Shown here: piece after piece, positions 24,401 to 35,235 of the stretch
Numbering within the stretch: the first letter of the stretch is position 1
Layout: every line of letters begins with the position of its first letter
DNA from: Glandiceps talaboti
Taxonomy: Eukaryota; Hemichordata; Enteropneusta; Spengelidae
NCBI RefSeq assembly: GCF_964340395.1
Contig: NC_135559.1
Location: forward strand, 23,170,964-23,234,963
Length of the DNA: 64,000 nucleotides
Direction of reading: 5' to 3'
The notes under the pieces: generated by a model
The model's database searches: none
What the model was told of the DNA's origin: nothing
Seen by the model: the letters and a program-made list of their open reading frames with translations, nothing else
Position numbers and translations under genes: made by a program

Positions 24401-25725
24401 TTGCCAGAGGATTTGAAGAAATTAACAAGGATAGGATACAGAAAGATTCACCAACATGTGGAAAAGAATCACTTCGACTAATCCTGGCCATCATGGCACA
24501 AAAGAGATGGAAACCGAAATCAATAGACATTAAGACAGCTTTTCTACAGGGACAGAGACTAGAGAGAAAGGTGTACATACGGCCTCCCAGAGAAGCCAAA
24601 TGTTTAGGAAAGTTATGGCTTCTTCAAAAATGTGTGTATGGATTGGCTGATGCATCACTCCACTGGTATCACAAAGTAAAATCAGTCATGCTTGAATCAG
24701 GGGCTAAGATTTCCAAGGTTGACCCAGCAGTGTTCTACTGGCTGGATGACAATGACGAAGTAATTGGATATCTAGCCAGCCATGTAGATGATTTCATATG
24801 GGGTGGAACGGTAAACTTTGAAACCAAAGTGATAGAACAGATCAGATCCAAATTCCATATTGGTAAGGAAGACAGCTGTGCATTCCAGTATGTCGGTATC
24901 GGACTAACTACAAGTGGTGCAGAGATATGTCTCGATCAGGAAAACTACACCAATCAACTTTGTGAAATTGCAATTACCAAGAATAGAGCCATTGATAAAG
25001 AGTCGCCACTTACACACAGTGAACAAGAACTACTGCGTAGTAAAGTTGGGCAAATTTTATGGATAGCCCATCAAAGTCGACCAGATGTATTATTTGATGC
25101 TTGTGACTTGGCAAGCAGCATAAAGAATGCAAAAGTAACAGATATCTTGCATGCCAACAAAGTAATCAAAAGAGTCAAATCTGACAAGATTCCATTGAAA
25201 TTTCAACACCTGGATGATGGAGAACTATCACTAGTTGTGTACAGTGATTCGTCGCTAGGGAACCTACCAGATGGTGGTAGCCAGGGAGGATACCTTGTAC
25301 TCTTGATGGGATCCACAGGAAAATTCTCACCTATATGTTGGAATTCTAAGAAGATTCGCAGAGTAGTTCGTAGTACACTAGCTGCAGAAACTCTTGCCAT
25401 GGCAGACGGAATTGATGCCGGAGTGTTTATTGCTACACTTTATGCGGAACTCACAGCCATAAAGACAGGCCCTAGTGCCTTGCCACTTGTTTGTATCACT
25501 GACTGTAAATCATTGCATGAAGCAGTCAAATCCACTAAAGTAGTTGGAGAGAAACGTCTAAGAATCGAAATCAGTGGTATCAAAGAGCTAATTGAAAATA
25601 ATCAGATCACAGATTTTGTATGGTCAAAAGGAAAAAATCAGTTAGCAGACTGTCTTACTAAAAGAGGAGCATCAACAATCACATTAATGAAAACACTTGA
25701 AAATGGCATTGTTGATTTATACTAA
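21463..25725 (+). CDS. Copia gag-pol polyprotein
   Basis: A single 1,420-residue frame encodes all functions for particle formation, reverse transcription and integration. Gag covers about residues 1-290, with a CX2CX4HX4C zinc knuckle at 241-254. The protease signature is D307-T-A followed by CTRTVCG; the third position is Ala rather than the usual Gly. Integrase has an HHCC zinc domain (H463 to C499/C502) and a D529, D584, E620 catalytic triad with the D-to-E spacing of 35. RT shows WVNTLKS (~961), DIKTAFLQG (D1022) and HVDD at 1107-1110 where YVDD is the common form. RNase H acidic residues are D1262, E1309, D1347 and D1396. The first Met (MASYKNPPTL) is 38 bp past the LTR. Gag and pol are fused without a frameshift, so product ratios must be set after translation or by RNA processing. 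Confidence 0.96.
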   Translation: MASYKNPPTLGPESSYETWKNELAVWRLVTEVDKKKQALAVTLSLTGQARATALEIDATKLNTDEGMDTLLGALDSMFKKETVDLAYEAYSTFDNFQKTEDMPMSKFVMEYERRYNQCKKYSMELPDTVLSFRLLDRANLLQQDRQLALSAASDLKFSSMKSALKRIFGDSHVLDHDAAGGTSAVVIKQESAYFTERYTPARGNQKRTGYGGGLQRQRNSHAGNTSKGTNPVDKFGRRTRCMICQSVCHWAKECPHRQTADDVKAIELEEDDIVDEVCDLTLLTKEQLPTTMNEVLMSEALGCAVIDTACTRTVCGKQWLDHYVNNLDDKRQSQMRTSSSNRGFRFGDGVQVKSMANVILPAKIGDTSCNIDTEVVDLDLPLLLSKTSLKRAGTVLDLANDKAEMFSQPVTLNFTSSGHYCIQIQDECKHETQHDADDKENEVLLIDENMSKAEQEKILVKLHRQFGHATADKLHKLLLNAGTVDAEILKALPHVIDSCDICQKHKKPSPKPAVGFPLASDFNETVAVDLHELEEKVWYLHIIDEFSRFSAGAIITSKQSSVFVDNFIKKWISIHGAPQKLYSDNGGEFNNGEVRDMCENFNINPKTTAAFSPWSNGLLERHNQTLTNIMRKVKAERNCDWETALHWALMAKNSLCNVHGYSAYQLVYGRNPNVPSVLVDRPPALEGTTTSQVVGNHINTMYATRQAFTEAECSERIRRALRKQTRPTPDECQTGDKVYYKRPDNPEWKGPATVIGQEGAVVFIRHGGMVVRVHQSRLSKVNNKHCEDMKQPETKQSVDEKESLPVYQHNIDSDDEVVTSENKQQPITHANAPAITNTASTINIEPGTVVTYTHKDNECRLSAKVIGRAGKVTGRNKNWYNLEYTAPSKLIGIQQSVDLSQVHDLQVNDTNIDLNVNMEESVMVIEGISLTKAKLTELDNWKANKVYIEVPDEGQKCVSTRWVNTLKSTPDGIKPKARLVARGFEEINKDRIQKDSPTCGKESLRLILAIMAQKRWKPKSIDIKTAFLQGQRLERKVYIRPPREAKCLGKLWLLQKCVYGLADASLHWYHKVKSVMLESGAKISKVDPAVFYWLDDNDEVIGYLASHVDDFIWGGTVNFETKVIEQIRSKFHIGKEDSCAFQYVGIGLTTSGAEICLDQENYTNQLCEIAITKNRAIDKESPLTHSEQELLRSKVGQILWIAHQSRPDVLFDACDLASSIKNAKVTDILHANKVIKRVKSDKIPLKFQHLDDGELSLVVYSDSSLGNLPDGGSQGGYLVLLMGSTGKFSPICWNSKKIRRVVRSTLAAETLAMADGIDAGVFIATLYAELTAIKTGPSALPLVCITDCKSLHEAVKSTKVVGEKRLRIEISGIKELIENNQITDFVWSKGKNQLADCLTKRGASTITLMKTLENGIVDLY

Positions 25726-25766
25726 ATAGATCTATGGACATAGACTGTGTAATGTGGTAAAAGCAC

Positions 25767-25880
25767 ATGGACTGTTCTTACAGTATTTAGTTTTATGGAC
25801 TGTTGTTACAGTATTTAGTTTTATGGACTGTTCTTACAGTATTTAGTTTTATGGACTGTTTGTTGCACTATTTAGTTTTA
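25767..25880 (+). repeat. 28-bp tandem repeat in copia 3' untranslated region
   Basis: ATGGACTGTTCTTACAGTAT plus TTAGTTTT recurs at 25767, 25795, 25823 and, degenerate, 25851. It lies between the pol stop and the 3' LTR. It could have arisen by slippage in reverse transcription. Confidence 0.85.
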
Positions 25881-25974
25881 CCTGCACCTTGTTATTGGTC
25901 ATTTTGGAACCAATTGCTTTCAAGTTTATTGTTGTGTTTAACAAACAAAAAAAACATTTAAATACACTGGAGAT

Positions 25975-26124
25975 TGTTAACTATTACGGGCATACTACTT
26001 TGGAGGTAACGTCACTCCCTCACCACTGCGCATGTGCATCGAGTACACGTGTCTCAGTTCATATAGTAAATGCTACGGAGCAACAAGTCATCGGACTGAA
26101 CTATAGTGGAACTCTAATTTAACA
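25975..26124 (+). repeat. Copia 3' LTR
   Basis: Identical to the 5' LTR. The purine tract expected before it is weak: only TGGAGAT directly abuts, with an A-rich stretch at 25946-25956. Confidence 0.97.
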
Positions 26125-26686
26125 GTAATTTGCATGATTTGCACAGGACAGAAAAACACTTTAGAAGTACAGCCAACGCAGTGGCAAACACAGTGTTTGC
26201 ACTGAAGTACCCCTATGGAAAATAGCTCCATACATTTTTATAAATGCATGTTTCTTCCCCAAGTTAGTTTAGCTAGTGATGATTAATTTCTGCAAATTAG
26301 AAGTATTGACTACTCAAGGTAGTGTCCTCAAATCTCTTGCATTTGTAGTTAACTTAAAAATGTATCTGATATTTGCACTCTTTGTAAAATCGTGTGCACT
26401 TGCATTTTAGGTCAGTAGATATGTATTTACTTTGGAATGATACTGTACCTCTCTTGATATATGGTACTCCACTTTATAGGCCTAGTTGTTCAGGTCAATA
26501 AATGTGTGTTAATTTACCTAGTTATCATACTGTACCCAGTACTAGTGTTTTACATCACTTTTTGATTAAATGGGTCATTGGGTCTGAAAATTTGGGCGTG
26601 CCAACTGCAAATCTGGGGAACATTCACAAAATCAAGAAAAATAATGTCTGTCAAATTTGGTAATATGGACAATGGAGAGGTTAGAC
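26125..26686. other. No recognised feature
   Basis: AT-rich host sequence right of the copia insertion; no frame or repeat stands out. Confidence 0.4.
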
Positions 26687-26993
26687 TAAGATACGCCGTG
26701 ACATTTCACCCTCACTGGCCTCATCTCACAACAACTAGGGGTTGGCCGATGTGTGAGGGAACCCAGGTCATGGCGTAGATAAAACTAAAGATACGTTGTG
26801 ACATTTCACCCTCACTGCCATGGCCTCCTCTCACAACAACTAGGGGTTGGCCGATGTGTGAGCTCTGGGAACCCTGTCATGGCGTAGATAAAACTAAAGA
26901 TATGTCGTGACATTTCACCCTCACTGGCCTCCTCTCACAACAACTAGGGGTTGGCTGATGTGTGAGGGCACCCCGTCACAGCGTACCTTACAG
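26687..26993 (+). repeat. ~100-bp tandem repeat, three units
   Basis: Units start near 26687, 26786 and 26894. Each has GTGACATTTCACCCTCACTG, CTCACAACAACTAGGGGTTG and GATGTGTGAG, the first two ending in GGCGTAGATAAAAC. Confidence 0.9.
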
Positions 26994-29900
26994 ACTATGG
27001 AAAGGTTAAAATAGGCAAGAACAGAATTGAATTGGCAAAATTGGCAAAGAAAACAGAAATAAATACTACTTTTAAGTCCAGTCTTTATTTAACTGTGATT
27101 AGACAACAACTTTATTATACATGTAGTTTGTAGTGTATATTTTACCTGTAAACATTCCAGCTGCTCTCCAGTAAATTCAAGTCATTTATGACAGGGCCAA
27201 TCAGTATAATAAACATTAACCTGTTCAGTCTTACAGGATTCAATCTATTTCTGGCACATTTGCTTCACCATCCTCCACATATAGGGCCTTGACAGAAATT
27301 AATTTTCATGTGTATACTTTATATGTCACACACAAGTTTCAAGCATAATACCAACATAGACTCATCGTAACTTACAAGTATCTGGCCAAGAAGACATTTT
27401 GAAAGGACCTTTTCAATGCATTCTCGAACTCCATTATGATCTTTGGCTATATGTAATAGGTAATAATAGGTAATAATAACAATAATAATAATAATTTATT
27501 CCATGCAGGTACAAAAAATTTGATTATAGAACAGAACAAAATGTCCTTATGTATATACAATAAACGTGTTATTCGGGAAAGGGGTGTGGAAGTAGTTGAT
27601 CCCGAAACAATGTCTGAACCGTTCAAATTTTGATATGATTTTCAAATGATATCGGTAAATACATGGAAAGGGAGATCCCATTTAACTATAACATAAACAG
27701 GATGCAATTGAGCAGCTTGTGATTTTAGATTGTCAATCTTCTCTTGAGGTCTATACTTTCATTGGCTACATTATGAGCACAGTCATCAAATACTGTTAAT
27801 GTGACTTCTAGGAGTCGATCTTCATATCATGTAGGAGTTAAGTTTGGAAATTTGTACATCCTTCTGTGGGGGATATTTTTGCTTTTGCTTTCAAACAAAC
27901 CTCATATTCCATTATGTACAGTCTAGCCTGATCACTGATTGGAAAGATGAATGTAAAACATGCAATCCGCATTGATTCCGGACTAGTTATAGTCTAACAT
28001 GTAACAAAGTAATTTACATTGTATAATGATCAAACCACCTGCTGTTGAATGATTAATTGTTTCTCAATAGAGCCGGTATGCCTCTCACTGTTATCAGCTA
28101 ATGATGCTACAACTGTAAAATACGTGTCAGACGGCTTGTCGCCATAGAACCAGCAGAGGTTGGTCTGTCATCCTGAGTGGTGGCCATATTTAAAGTTGAG
28201 AATATGAAACTGTGAAACTAAAAGTTTAACCTAATCAGAAATGAGTTAACAATTTAAAAACGTATCTCAGAGCAAGCTCCAACACAATATATATCTTGTG
28301 ATTGGTATAAATGTTGACATTCTTATATAAGTAAATCCTGACTCTGGTTATTTAAATAAGTCAATGCACTGAGACTGGTGATTTGTCAATGCACTGACTG
28401 GCAATTTACCATGGAAATTTTAACTCATAGCTCAGAGTAGTCTAGTGCTATCCCTAGTCAAATCTTTTAGATCTCTCGTTCAGTCGAGTTCAATTAAGTC
28501 CTGAAAAGCATGAGGTGAAATTTAGAATTTAACCACAGCCACCCACAGTCATGATTATCATGTTTTGTTTTATCATTGGCAGAATTCTAACCAAAAACAA
28601 GTTTATAGTGGTTATTGAAGGCATTTACAGAGTGTCCAAATAGGGTATATTTGTCACCTCAGGATGCTACTTATTGGTACACTGTTTTCATCATTATAAC
28701 AGTGAGGGCCCACTAATAGGATGAACAACTTTTGGTTATGATTGAGTTGCTATGGGGTTAGTCTTGTTGCTAGGCATATTTGCACACATATTTTGAATGT
28801 TTAGTCTGTCCATTTGTCTATTAATGCCTGCTTTTAATTTTGCAATACACACCATGATTTGGCTATTACTGTTACATTATACCAGAGTATTGATGGTGCC
28901 AATCGAGATATCTGATTGGTCAATACATCAACCGAACATGTCGTTTGCATCCATTTTGACTACTGCATCTGTGTAATTGATCTCCTGCACACCACTATAA
29001 AGTCATCCATGCCAAATGCTAATATTTCCCTATGAATAAGATATCCAAAGCTGTAGAATTGACAAAGTTAACTCAAAACCAGTACCACCTGAATGTTTGG
29101 CCAAATAAAATGCTGCCACTGTGAGGCAGCTAATGTATGTAATTCTATCACAAAATGAATGTAAAGTCAGACCATTAACAAACGAATTTGCCACTGTACA
29201 AACTAACCAAAAACTGCATATATATGCTGCACATTATTGAACTATTCTTTGTTTCAATATAAATTTATGTGACATTGTCCTTGGCTTCATGTTGTGTCAT
29301 CATTTACGATGCTTAGTTGGCAAAACAGAGAGATATACAGTGGCATGTGAAAATTGTCAAATGTGATTGGGATTACTTTCTTATAGGTATTACCCAATAT
29401 CTCAATACAACAAGGTAAATCTGTCTGGGGTCAAGGCCAGCAGTAACACTTTTTTTGCTCAATTTCTCATGTCAGGTTCATTTTTCATTATCATAAAACT
29501 AGTTTCCCATTGTTCTTAGTCTAAAATAAACACAATAAGCAAATGTTATTAAAAGCATTTCATGTTCACTGCAACAAAACAGAATTGACACACAGCTTGT
29601 TTTGCCATATTAGTTTATTACTCAATTTGGTCCGGAGTTAAAGATTCTATTTAAATTTTAATCATGGATCTGGCACACTGATATTGTTATCAGACAAATT
29701 TCAATTTGGTGTTATGAACTGTCAAGATATACCTGTGTCAACATTAAAACTCTTTATTTATTCATTTGTGATCATATTCAGTGTTACAGTACGTGCTGAA
29801 GATATGAAATTCCTAGCCATCTATTTTAAACCTGAGTGTTCTATTGATGTATGTACTTAGTATGATAAGAGTCATTGAAAATAGTGGGGGCCTGTACAGT

Positions 29901-30994
29901 AAAGTATAATCAAGTGGTATGTTTGTGTGAATAAATGGAAAAAAGACTGGCCAGTCAATGTATGTTTGTGGTATGATTTGGAAGTACATATATCAATAGC
30001 CACTCAGGGACTATTTATTCTAAGATTCAATTGTCTATTTGTCTGTGAATCTGATTCAGCATTTGAGATTTTCAAAAGTCTTACATCCAAAGTTTGTATA
30101 CAGTATAAGTTTTCACCTTTATAAAATTGAGATGAAACAGTAAACTGACTCAGTGTGAATAATTCAGCTTATTATGTTTATTTTGCCACAATAATAAAGG
30201 AAAACCAGTTTTATGGTAATAAAAAATCTCTGATGTGAGAAATTGAGTAAAACAATGAATTCCAGGCCCTTATTACAGAGCTCCTCTGGGATTCCGAAGT
30301 GCTTGTTCATGGCTATATAAATGGTTCAGATCTGAGAAATTTGTGACAGTACTCTTGGAAAATATTAGATGTTTTTGAATGGTGTAAATGGCTGACTACT
30401 ATGAAACACTGCATGGTGCTTGTAGTGTGTGTGCTTGATCTGTCATGATCCACTTTAATTTCGGGGTGGGAGGAATGTGGGGGTGGGGGGGTGGCATTGT
30501 TTCGTTCATTCACAGACTAAACATGGATCAAGTTTTGCATTTTGCGTAGGAGTACTGAGGACAATGAAATCAATTGCATGAGAACTACATTGTAAAACCA
30601 TCAATTCGCCATTGTTATGGTCATGGTCTTGTTGCTAGGTAAATGTCATAACAAATCTGAGGCAAGGGTATGCAAATCTGCAGCTGTCTTAGGTCTATAG
30701 AATACAATACATTGACCATTTCAGTTAATATATGATGCAAATATATCCTTATATGATGTGAAGATATCATTATATGATGTGAAGATATTATATAATATGA
30801 ACAATATATCATTATATGATGTGAAGAAAGGAGATCAATCTGAATTTGGTTCGAACATTCTTAGAGGTTGTTGATCCCATTATTGATATGTAAATTATGC
30901 TTTAAAATGTGTCTTTTGGTCAAAAATCTACAATTCCTAAATTATTTAGCAGCTTGTGTTTAGATGAAAAATTGTTCATGATATGATGATCCCA
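26994..30994. other. AT-rich DNA, only repeat fragments
   Basis: No gene seen. At 27470-27520 an (AATAAT)n run followed by TTTATTCCATGCAGGTAC looks like the inverted 3' tail of a LINE or SINE. At 28740-28830 and 30615-30690 lie minus-strand pieces of the CTAGCAACAAGACC family (GTCTTGTTGCTAGG). At 30720-30830 TATATGATGTGAAGATAT is repeated about four times. Confidence 0.5.
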
Positions 30995-31278
30995 ACACTG
31001 ATATGCAAATTAGGTCTTTTTGGTCAACACTCTTTAAAGAGTCCCTGCCAGACTTATAGATTGGGTTCCTTCCTTCTGTCCGTCCGTCCGTCCATCCAGA
31101 GCCGTTTCTTGGAGTTGCCTGGACCGATTTTTTCCAAACTTGGCACAGGGGCTAACATACAATGGCATACATATGTATATGTTTTAATTTCATGTCTGGT
31201 GTTTGTTCATCATGTCCATCAGCTTGTTCACCAACCTGTTAAAATGAGCATTGCGTGTGTAGATGCTGCAGCCTTATA
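30995..31278 (+). repeat. Fragment of the GTCC-run repeat family
   Basis: GATTGGGTTCC, a (GTCC)n run, AGAGCCGTTTCTTGGAG, CCTGGACCGATTTTTT and CAATGGCATACATATG match 33410-33520. It ends abruptly where the BEL integrase frame is cut, so this repeat borders or caused the truncation. Confidence 0.7.
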
Positions 31279-31855
31279 ATCCCATACACCGCCGAAATGT
31301 GATCCGGATGGTGGGTTGAATATCCAATCAATTTCCTTTCTCAGCAGAAATCCCTTTATCTTTGCTTGATTCCAATTACTAATTTCTTTCTTCAATTCTC
31401 TCTGAGTACCAACCATATTGGTACCATTGTCTGATCTTATGGCTGTAAATCTTCTCAATGCATTAATACATGAGTCAGTGTCTAATGAGTCAGCTGTGTC
31501 CTCGTTTGACCTCTATTGGGCCAAAGTAGTCTACACCCACTTTGGTGAATGGTGGTTCATCTGATGTTACACGATCGATTGGTAGGTCTGACATTTCCTG
31601 CCCTCTTGTCTTTGGGTGTAGTGTTCGACATGTAACACATTCGTTGATTAGTCTCTTTGCTGCTGTGTTTGCTCTCAGTATCCAATACTTTTCACGCAGT
31701 TTGGAGATCATACAGTTTCTACCGAGATGTCCTATAGTCTCATGAATGTCTCGTAGAATAAGTTTGGATATGTGCACTTCCTTTGGTAAAATTAATGGGT
31801 GTTTTGCTTCCCCAGGCAATGCTGATTGACCTAACCTCCCTCCTACCCTCAGCAA
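31279..31855 (-). pseudogene. BEL/Pao integrase fragment
   Basis: Minus-strand frames 31855-31490 and 31458-31279 together give HPLILPKEVHISKLILRDIH and IGHLGRNCMISKLREKYWI, then CVTCR: the zinc-binding HHCC part of a BEL/Pao integrase. PPFTKVGVDYFGP carries the first catalytic Asp, RSDNGTNMVG the second, and NPPSGSHFGGVW the region just before the catalytic Glu-containing part. The chain is cut after GGVW at ~31279 by the neighbouring repeat. A frame break near 31470 separates the pieces. Non-functional. Confidence 0.85.
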
Positions 31856-32519
31856 GTCTGTCTTCTCCCAGCACTGTCACTCTCTGGCCACCATAGGAAA
31901 CGCTGAAAATTGTGGTACTCCTTTGGTACTGCAACCTGTGAAAACATGGCTTCTATATCAGCCATCTGCAGTGCTACTGGTTCTTGACGAAATCGTATAA
32001 GTGTTCCCACTAATGAATTGGTCAGATCGGGTCCTTGTATCAGCTCTTTATTTAAAGATGTCTCTTGAAATTCTGCTGCACAATCAAACACTACATGGTG
32101 TGGTATATCATTTCTTTCCATCTTCACCTTTGAGTTCTTGACCTGGTATCTTTTCAGCATAGCCTTTATTTATGATAGTTTCCATAAATACCTTGTAATC
32201 TTCATGATATTGGTGATCTCTTGCAAATCTTCGTTTCAGATGTTTTATCCTTTGTTCAGCTACTGATCTGTTATTTGGCATTTTCACATCAGGATGTCTA
32301 AATGGTAAAGGCAACTGATAATGACCGTCTTCACATTTAGTATTGTTCATTATAATGTGCATGCATGAACTTGGTATCTTCAACAGATCTCCCTGGTTTG
32401 TCATCTATGGCCTTTTTGCTGAATTCTTGGTTGAAGTAGCTTGCAAGTTGTTGCTCTATCTGTACATCAACTTGGATCCTATTCACTGATACCCGCTCTG
32501 CAACTTCTCCGGCCCCCAT
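31849..32519 (-). pseudogene. BEL/Pao reverse transcriptase, N-terminal part only
   Basis: Peptides in order on the minus strand: DGHYQLPLPFRHPDVKMPNN, HLKRRFARDHQYHEDYKVFM, then [40 protein letters not shown] and [12 protein letters not shown] with the first catalytic Asp, ending at RFLWW. The YXDD box, the rest of RT and all of RNase H are missing. The frame goes within a few codons into integrase-proximal sequence, marking an internal deletion near 31870. Several frame changes occur. Confidence 0.85.
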
Positions 32520-33368
32520 CCATTTTCAGCCCATCCTAGTAAAGTTTTGACTGCATGTGGTCCATCATCATGACTGTTGACTTCACATGGTTCTAATACT
32601 TTGGGTACATTGATTCCTATCAGCAAGCCAATATCTGCATTAATACTTGGCAAATGTATATTGCGCAAATATGGCCATCTTGTTATGTCTTCTTGTTTAA
32701 CAATGTCCTTCTTCGACACAGGTATTTCACTATGTGTATAAGTTGCTGGAAGTTGTACATGTATAACATTATTTCCATCGAAGTCGGTGACTTCCAGCCC
32801 CTTCAGTATGTAACTATATATTTACTACTTTAGTCTCTGTCGTTGTCTGTACGTTCAGATTTGTCTTCTGACCTCCGGTATTTAGTTGCTGCCTTATTGC
32901 CTCTGTACAGAATACTGCATCACTTCCATTGTCAAGGAATGCATATGTCTGCATGGATGCACTGCTTGATTTACATCTCAGCACCACTGGTAGTATAACC
33001 GGTATCCCTAACAGATCTTTAGTCCCTGCATACTGACATGTAACATCCACGTACCCGACTTTGGCCTCACTAGTCTTGTTATCTGTCAAACTGTTCTCTG
33101 CTACTGGTTCAACAGCCTTGTTTGTTGTGTTGCTGGTTTCAGCTCGATCCTGGTGCAGCAATGTGGGATGTTGTCGTTTACATTTTCCACGTCATCTTAC
33201 TGCCACAGTCTTTGACAAGATGATTTGTCTTAATTTGTCAGACATCCATAGCAAAGCCCTTTTGATTTCAGAAATTGCATTCTCTCCTTGTATGGTTTGC
33301 TAGCCAACTTCTTACATTCTTGTTGTCTGTGAGTACTGCATGTCTGCACAGTAGTCACAGCCATCATT
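32483..33368 (-). pseudogene. BEL/Pao protease, DUF1758 segment and zinc knuckles
   Basis: From 33368 leftward: zinc-knuckle residues broken across frames (CDYCADM, then ECKKLASKPYKERMQFLKSK and GLCYGCL). The protease frame 33161-32814 follows with YAFLDNGSDAVFC, the D-N/S-G type active site of BEL elements. 32719-32483 contains WPYLRNIHLPSINADIGLLI, then GPHAVKTLLGWAENGWG, the conserved segment before RT. In intact elements these form one polyprotein that matures the particle. Stops and frameshifts are present. Confidence 0.8.
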
Positions 33369-35235
33369 AGTCCCCGCCGGACGAAGTCCGGGAATCAAGG
33401 GGACTTATGGATTGGGTTCCGTCTGTCCGTCCGTCCGTCCGTCCAGAGCCGTTTCTTGGAGATGCCTGGACCGATTTTTTTTCAAACTTGGTACAGGGGC
33501 AACACACAATGGCATACATATGCACATCAATTTGTTTTATGATACAATCCAATATGGCTGTGTAGCAGCCATTTTGTTTGCAAATTTTCCCTGTCTAAAG
33601 CCATAACTTAGACATGCTTGAACAGATCTCATTCAAAGTTGGTATTATCACAGTATTCTATGACATACATGTGCATATTCATTTTCATCATGATATGATC
33701 CAATATGGCTGCCTGGCAGCCATTTTGTTTGCAAATTTTGCATGTCCATGTCCTAGCCATAACTCAGACATGCTTAAACAGATCTCATTCAAAGTTGGTA
33801 TTAGCACAGTATTCTATGACATACATGTGCATATTCATTAATCATCATGATATGATCCAATATGGCTGCCTGGCAGCCATTTTGTTTGCAAATTTTGCAT
33901 GTCCATGTCCTAAGCCATAACTCAGACATGCTTGAACAGATCTCATTCAAAGTTGGTATTAGCACAGTGTTCTATGACATACATGTGCATATCCATTTTC
34001 GTTGTGATACGATCCAATATGGCTGCCTGGCAGCAATTTTGTTTGCAAATTTTCCATGTCCAAAGCCATATCTCAGACATGCTTGAACAGATCTCATTCA
34101 AAGTTCGTATTAGGACAGTGTTTAATGACATACATGTGCATATTCATTGTTGTTGTGATACGATCCAATATGGCCACCTAGCAGCCATTTTGTTTGCGAA
34201 TTTTCCATGTCCAAAGCCATAACTCAGACATGCTTGAACAGATCTCATTCAAAGTTGGTATTAGCACAGTGTTCTATGACATACATGTGCATATCTATTT
34301 TCATCATGATATGATCCAATATGGCTGCCTGGCAGCAATTTTGTTTGCAATTTTTCAATGTCCAAAGCCATATCTCAGACATGCTGGAACAGATCTCATT
34401 CAAAGTTGATATTAGGACAGTGTTTTATGACATACATGTGCATATTCATTGTTGTCGTGATAGATCCAATATGGCCACCTAGCAGCCATTTTGTTTGCGA
34501 ATTTTCTATGTCCAAAGCCATAACTCAGACATGCTTGAACAGATCTCATTCAAAGTTGGTATTAGCACAGTGTTCTATGACATACATGTGCATATCTATT
34601 TTCATCATGATATGATCCAATATGGCTGCCTGGCAGCAATTTTGTTTGCAATTTCCATGTCCAAAGCCATATCTCAGACATGCTGGAACAGATCTCATTC
34701 AAAGTTGATATTAAGACAGTGTTTTATGACATACATGTGCATATTCATTGTTGTCGTGATAGATCCAATATGGCCACCTAGCAGCCATTTTGTTTGCGAA
34801 TTTTCTATGTCCAAAGCCATAACTCAGACGTGGGTGAACAGATCTCTCATTCAAAGTTGGTATTAGGACAGTGTTCTATGCCATACATGTGCATATTCAT
34901 TGTTGTTGTGATACGCAATATGGCTGCCTGGCAGCCACTTTGTTTGCAAATTTTCCATGTCCAAAACCATAACTCAGACATGCTTGAACAGGTCTCCCCC
35001 CCCCCCCCATACCCGACCCATCCTTTATTGTTGAATGGTTTATTCCATCTCCTCATTTTGAAGAGTAGGCATGTCCCATGTCCAACGAGGAGACACAACA
35101 TGAGCAGGCATGTTCCATGTCCAACGATCAGACACAACATAATTCTAAGTGTTGTTCTGTGATCAGAGTAGTGATATCAAGAAAATGACAACATAAACTG
35201 CCAATCTTTAAAACCCAATCATAGCAGGGACTATG
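33369..35235 (+). mobile_element. Repeat element inserted into the BEL gag-pol remnant
   Basis: BEL coding sequence resumes on both sides, so this 1.87 kb is an insertion. The ends are weakly inverted: TAGTCCCCGC at 33369-33378 and GCAGGGACTA at 35226-35235. TCAT flanks both sides (33365-33368, 35238-35241) as a possible target duplication. The left end has CCGGACGAAGTCCGG (a palindrome), a GTCC run and the CCTGGACCGATTTTTT phrase. Most of the rest is a tandem array. No protein-coding content is credible; long frames there exist only because the repeat lacks stops. Confidence 0.55.
33547..34985 (+). repeat. ~151-bp tandem array, about ten units
   Basis: ATCCAATATGGC recurs at about 33547, 33698, 33854, 34012, 34163, 34314, 34464, 34614 and 34763, with a degenerate copy near 34914. 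Two unit types alternate from 34163 on: GGCCACCTAGCAGCC with GTTGT, and GGCTGCCTGGCAGC with TCATCATGAT, giving a ~300-bp dimer. GGCTGCCTGGCAGCC in many units is itself palindromic. Confidence 0.9.

Larger units (their letters stand above)
21275..26124 (+). mobile_element. Intact Ty1/copia retrotransposon, 4,850 bp
   Basis: Two identical 150-bp LTRs (21275-21424, 25975-26124) enclose a primer-binding site and a single uninterrupted gag-pol frame. Domain order is gag, protease, integrase, RT, RNase H, which defines the copia order. AGTAA precedes the left LTR (21270-21274). The same AGTAA occurs at 26124-26128, giving a 4-5 bp target duplication with one base shared ambiguously with the LTR end. 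Short LTRs and a compact length fit animal copia lineages such as GalEa-like elements, though clade placement needs a tree. Identical LTRs imply a very recent insertion. Confidence 0.97.

Noticed and set aside
21388-25400. Antisense frames within the copia element
   Set aside because: They are shadows of the intact 1,420-codon sense frame and have no domains.
30995-33520. GTCC-run repeats at 31060 and 33420 as LTRs of the BEL element
   Set aside because: The second copy lies inside gag-pol coding sequence and belongs to an insertion, so the two cannot be the element's terminal repeats.
33614-34866. Overlapping 70-120 codon frames
   Set aside because: All arise from the ~151-bp tandem array and repeat the same peptides in different frames.
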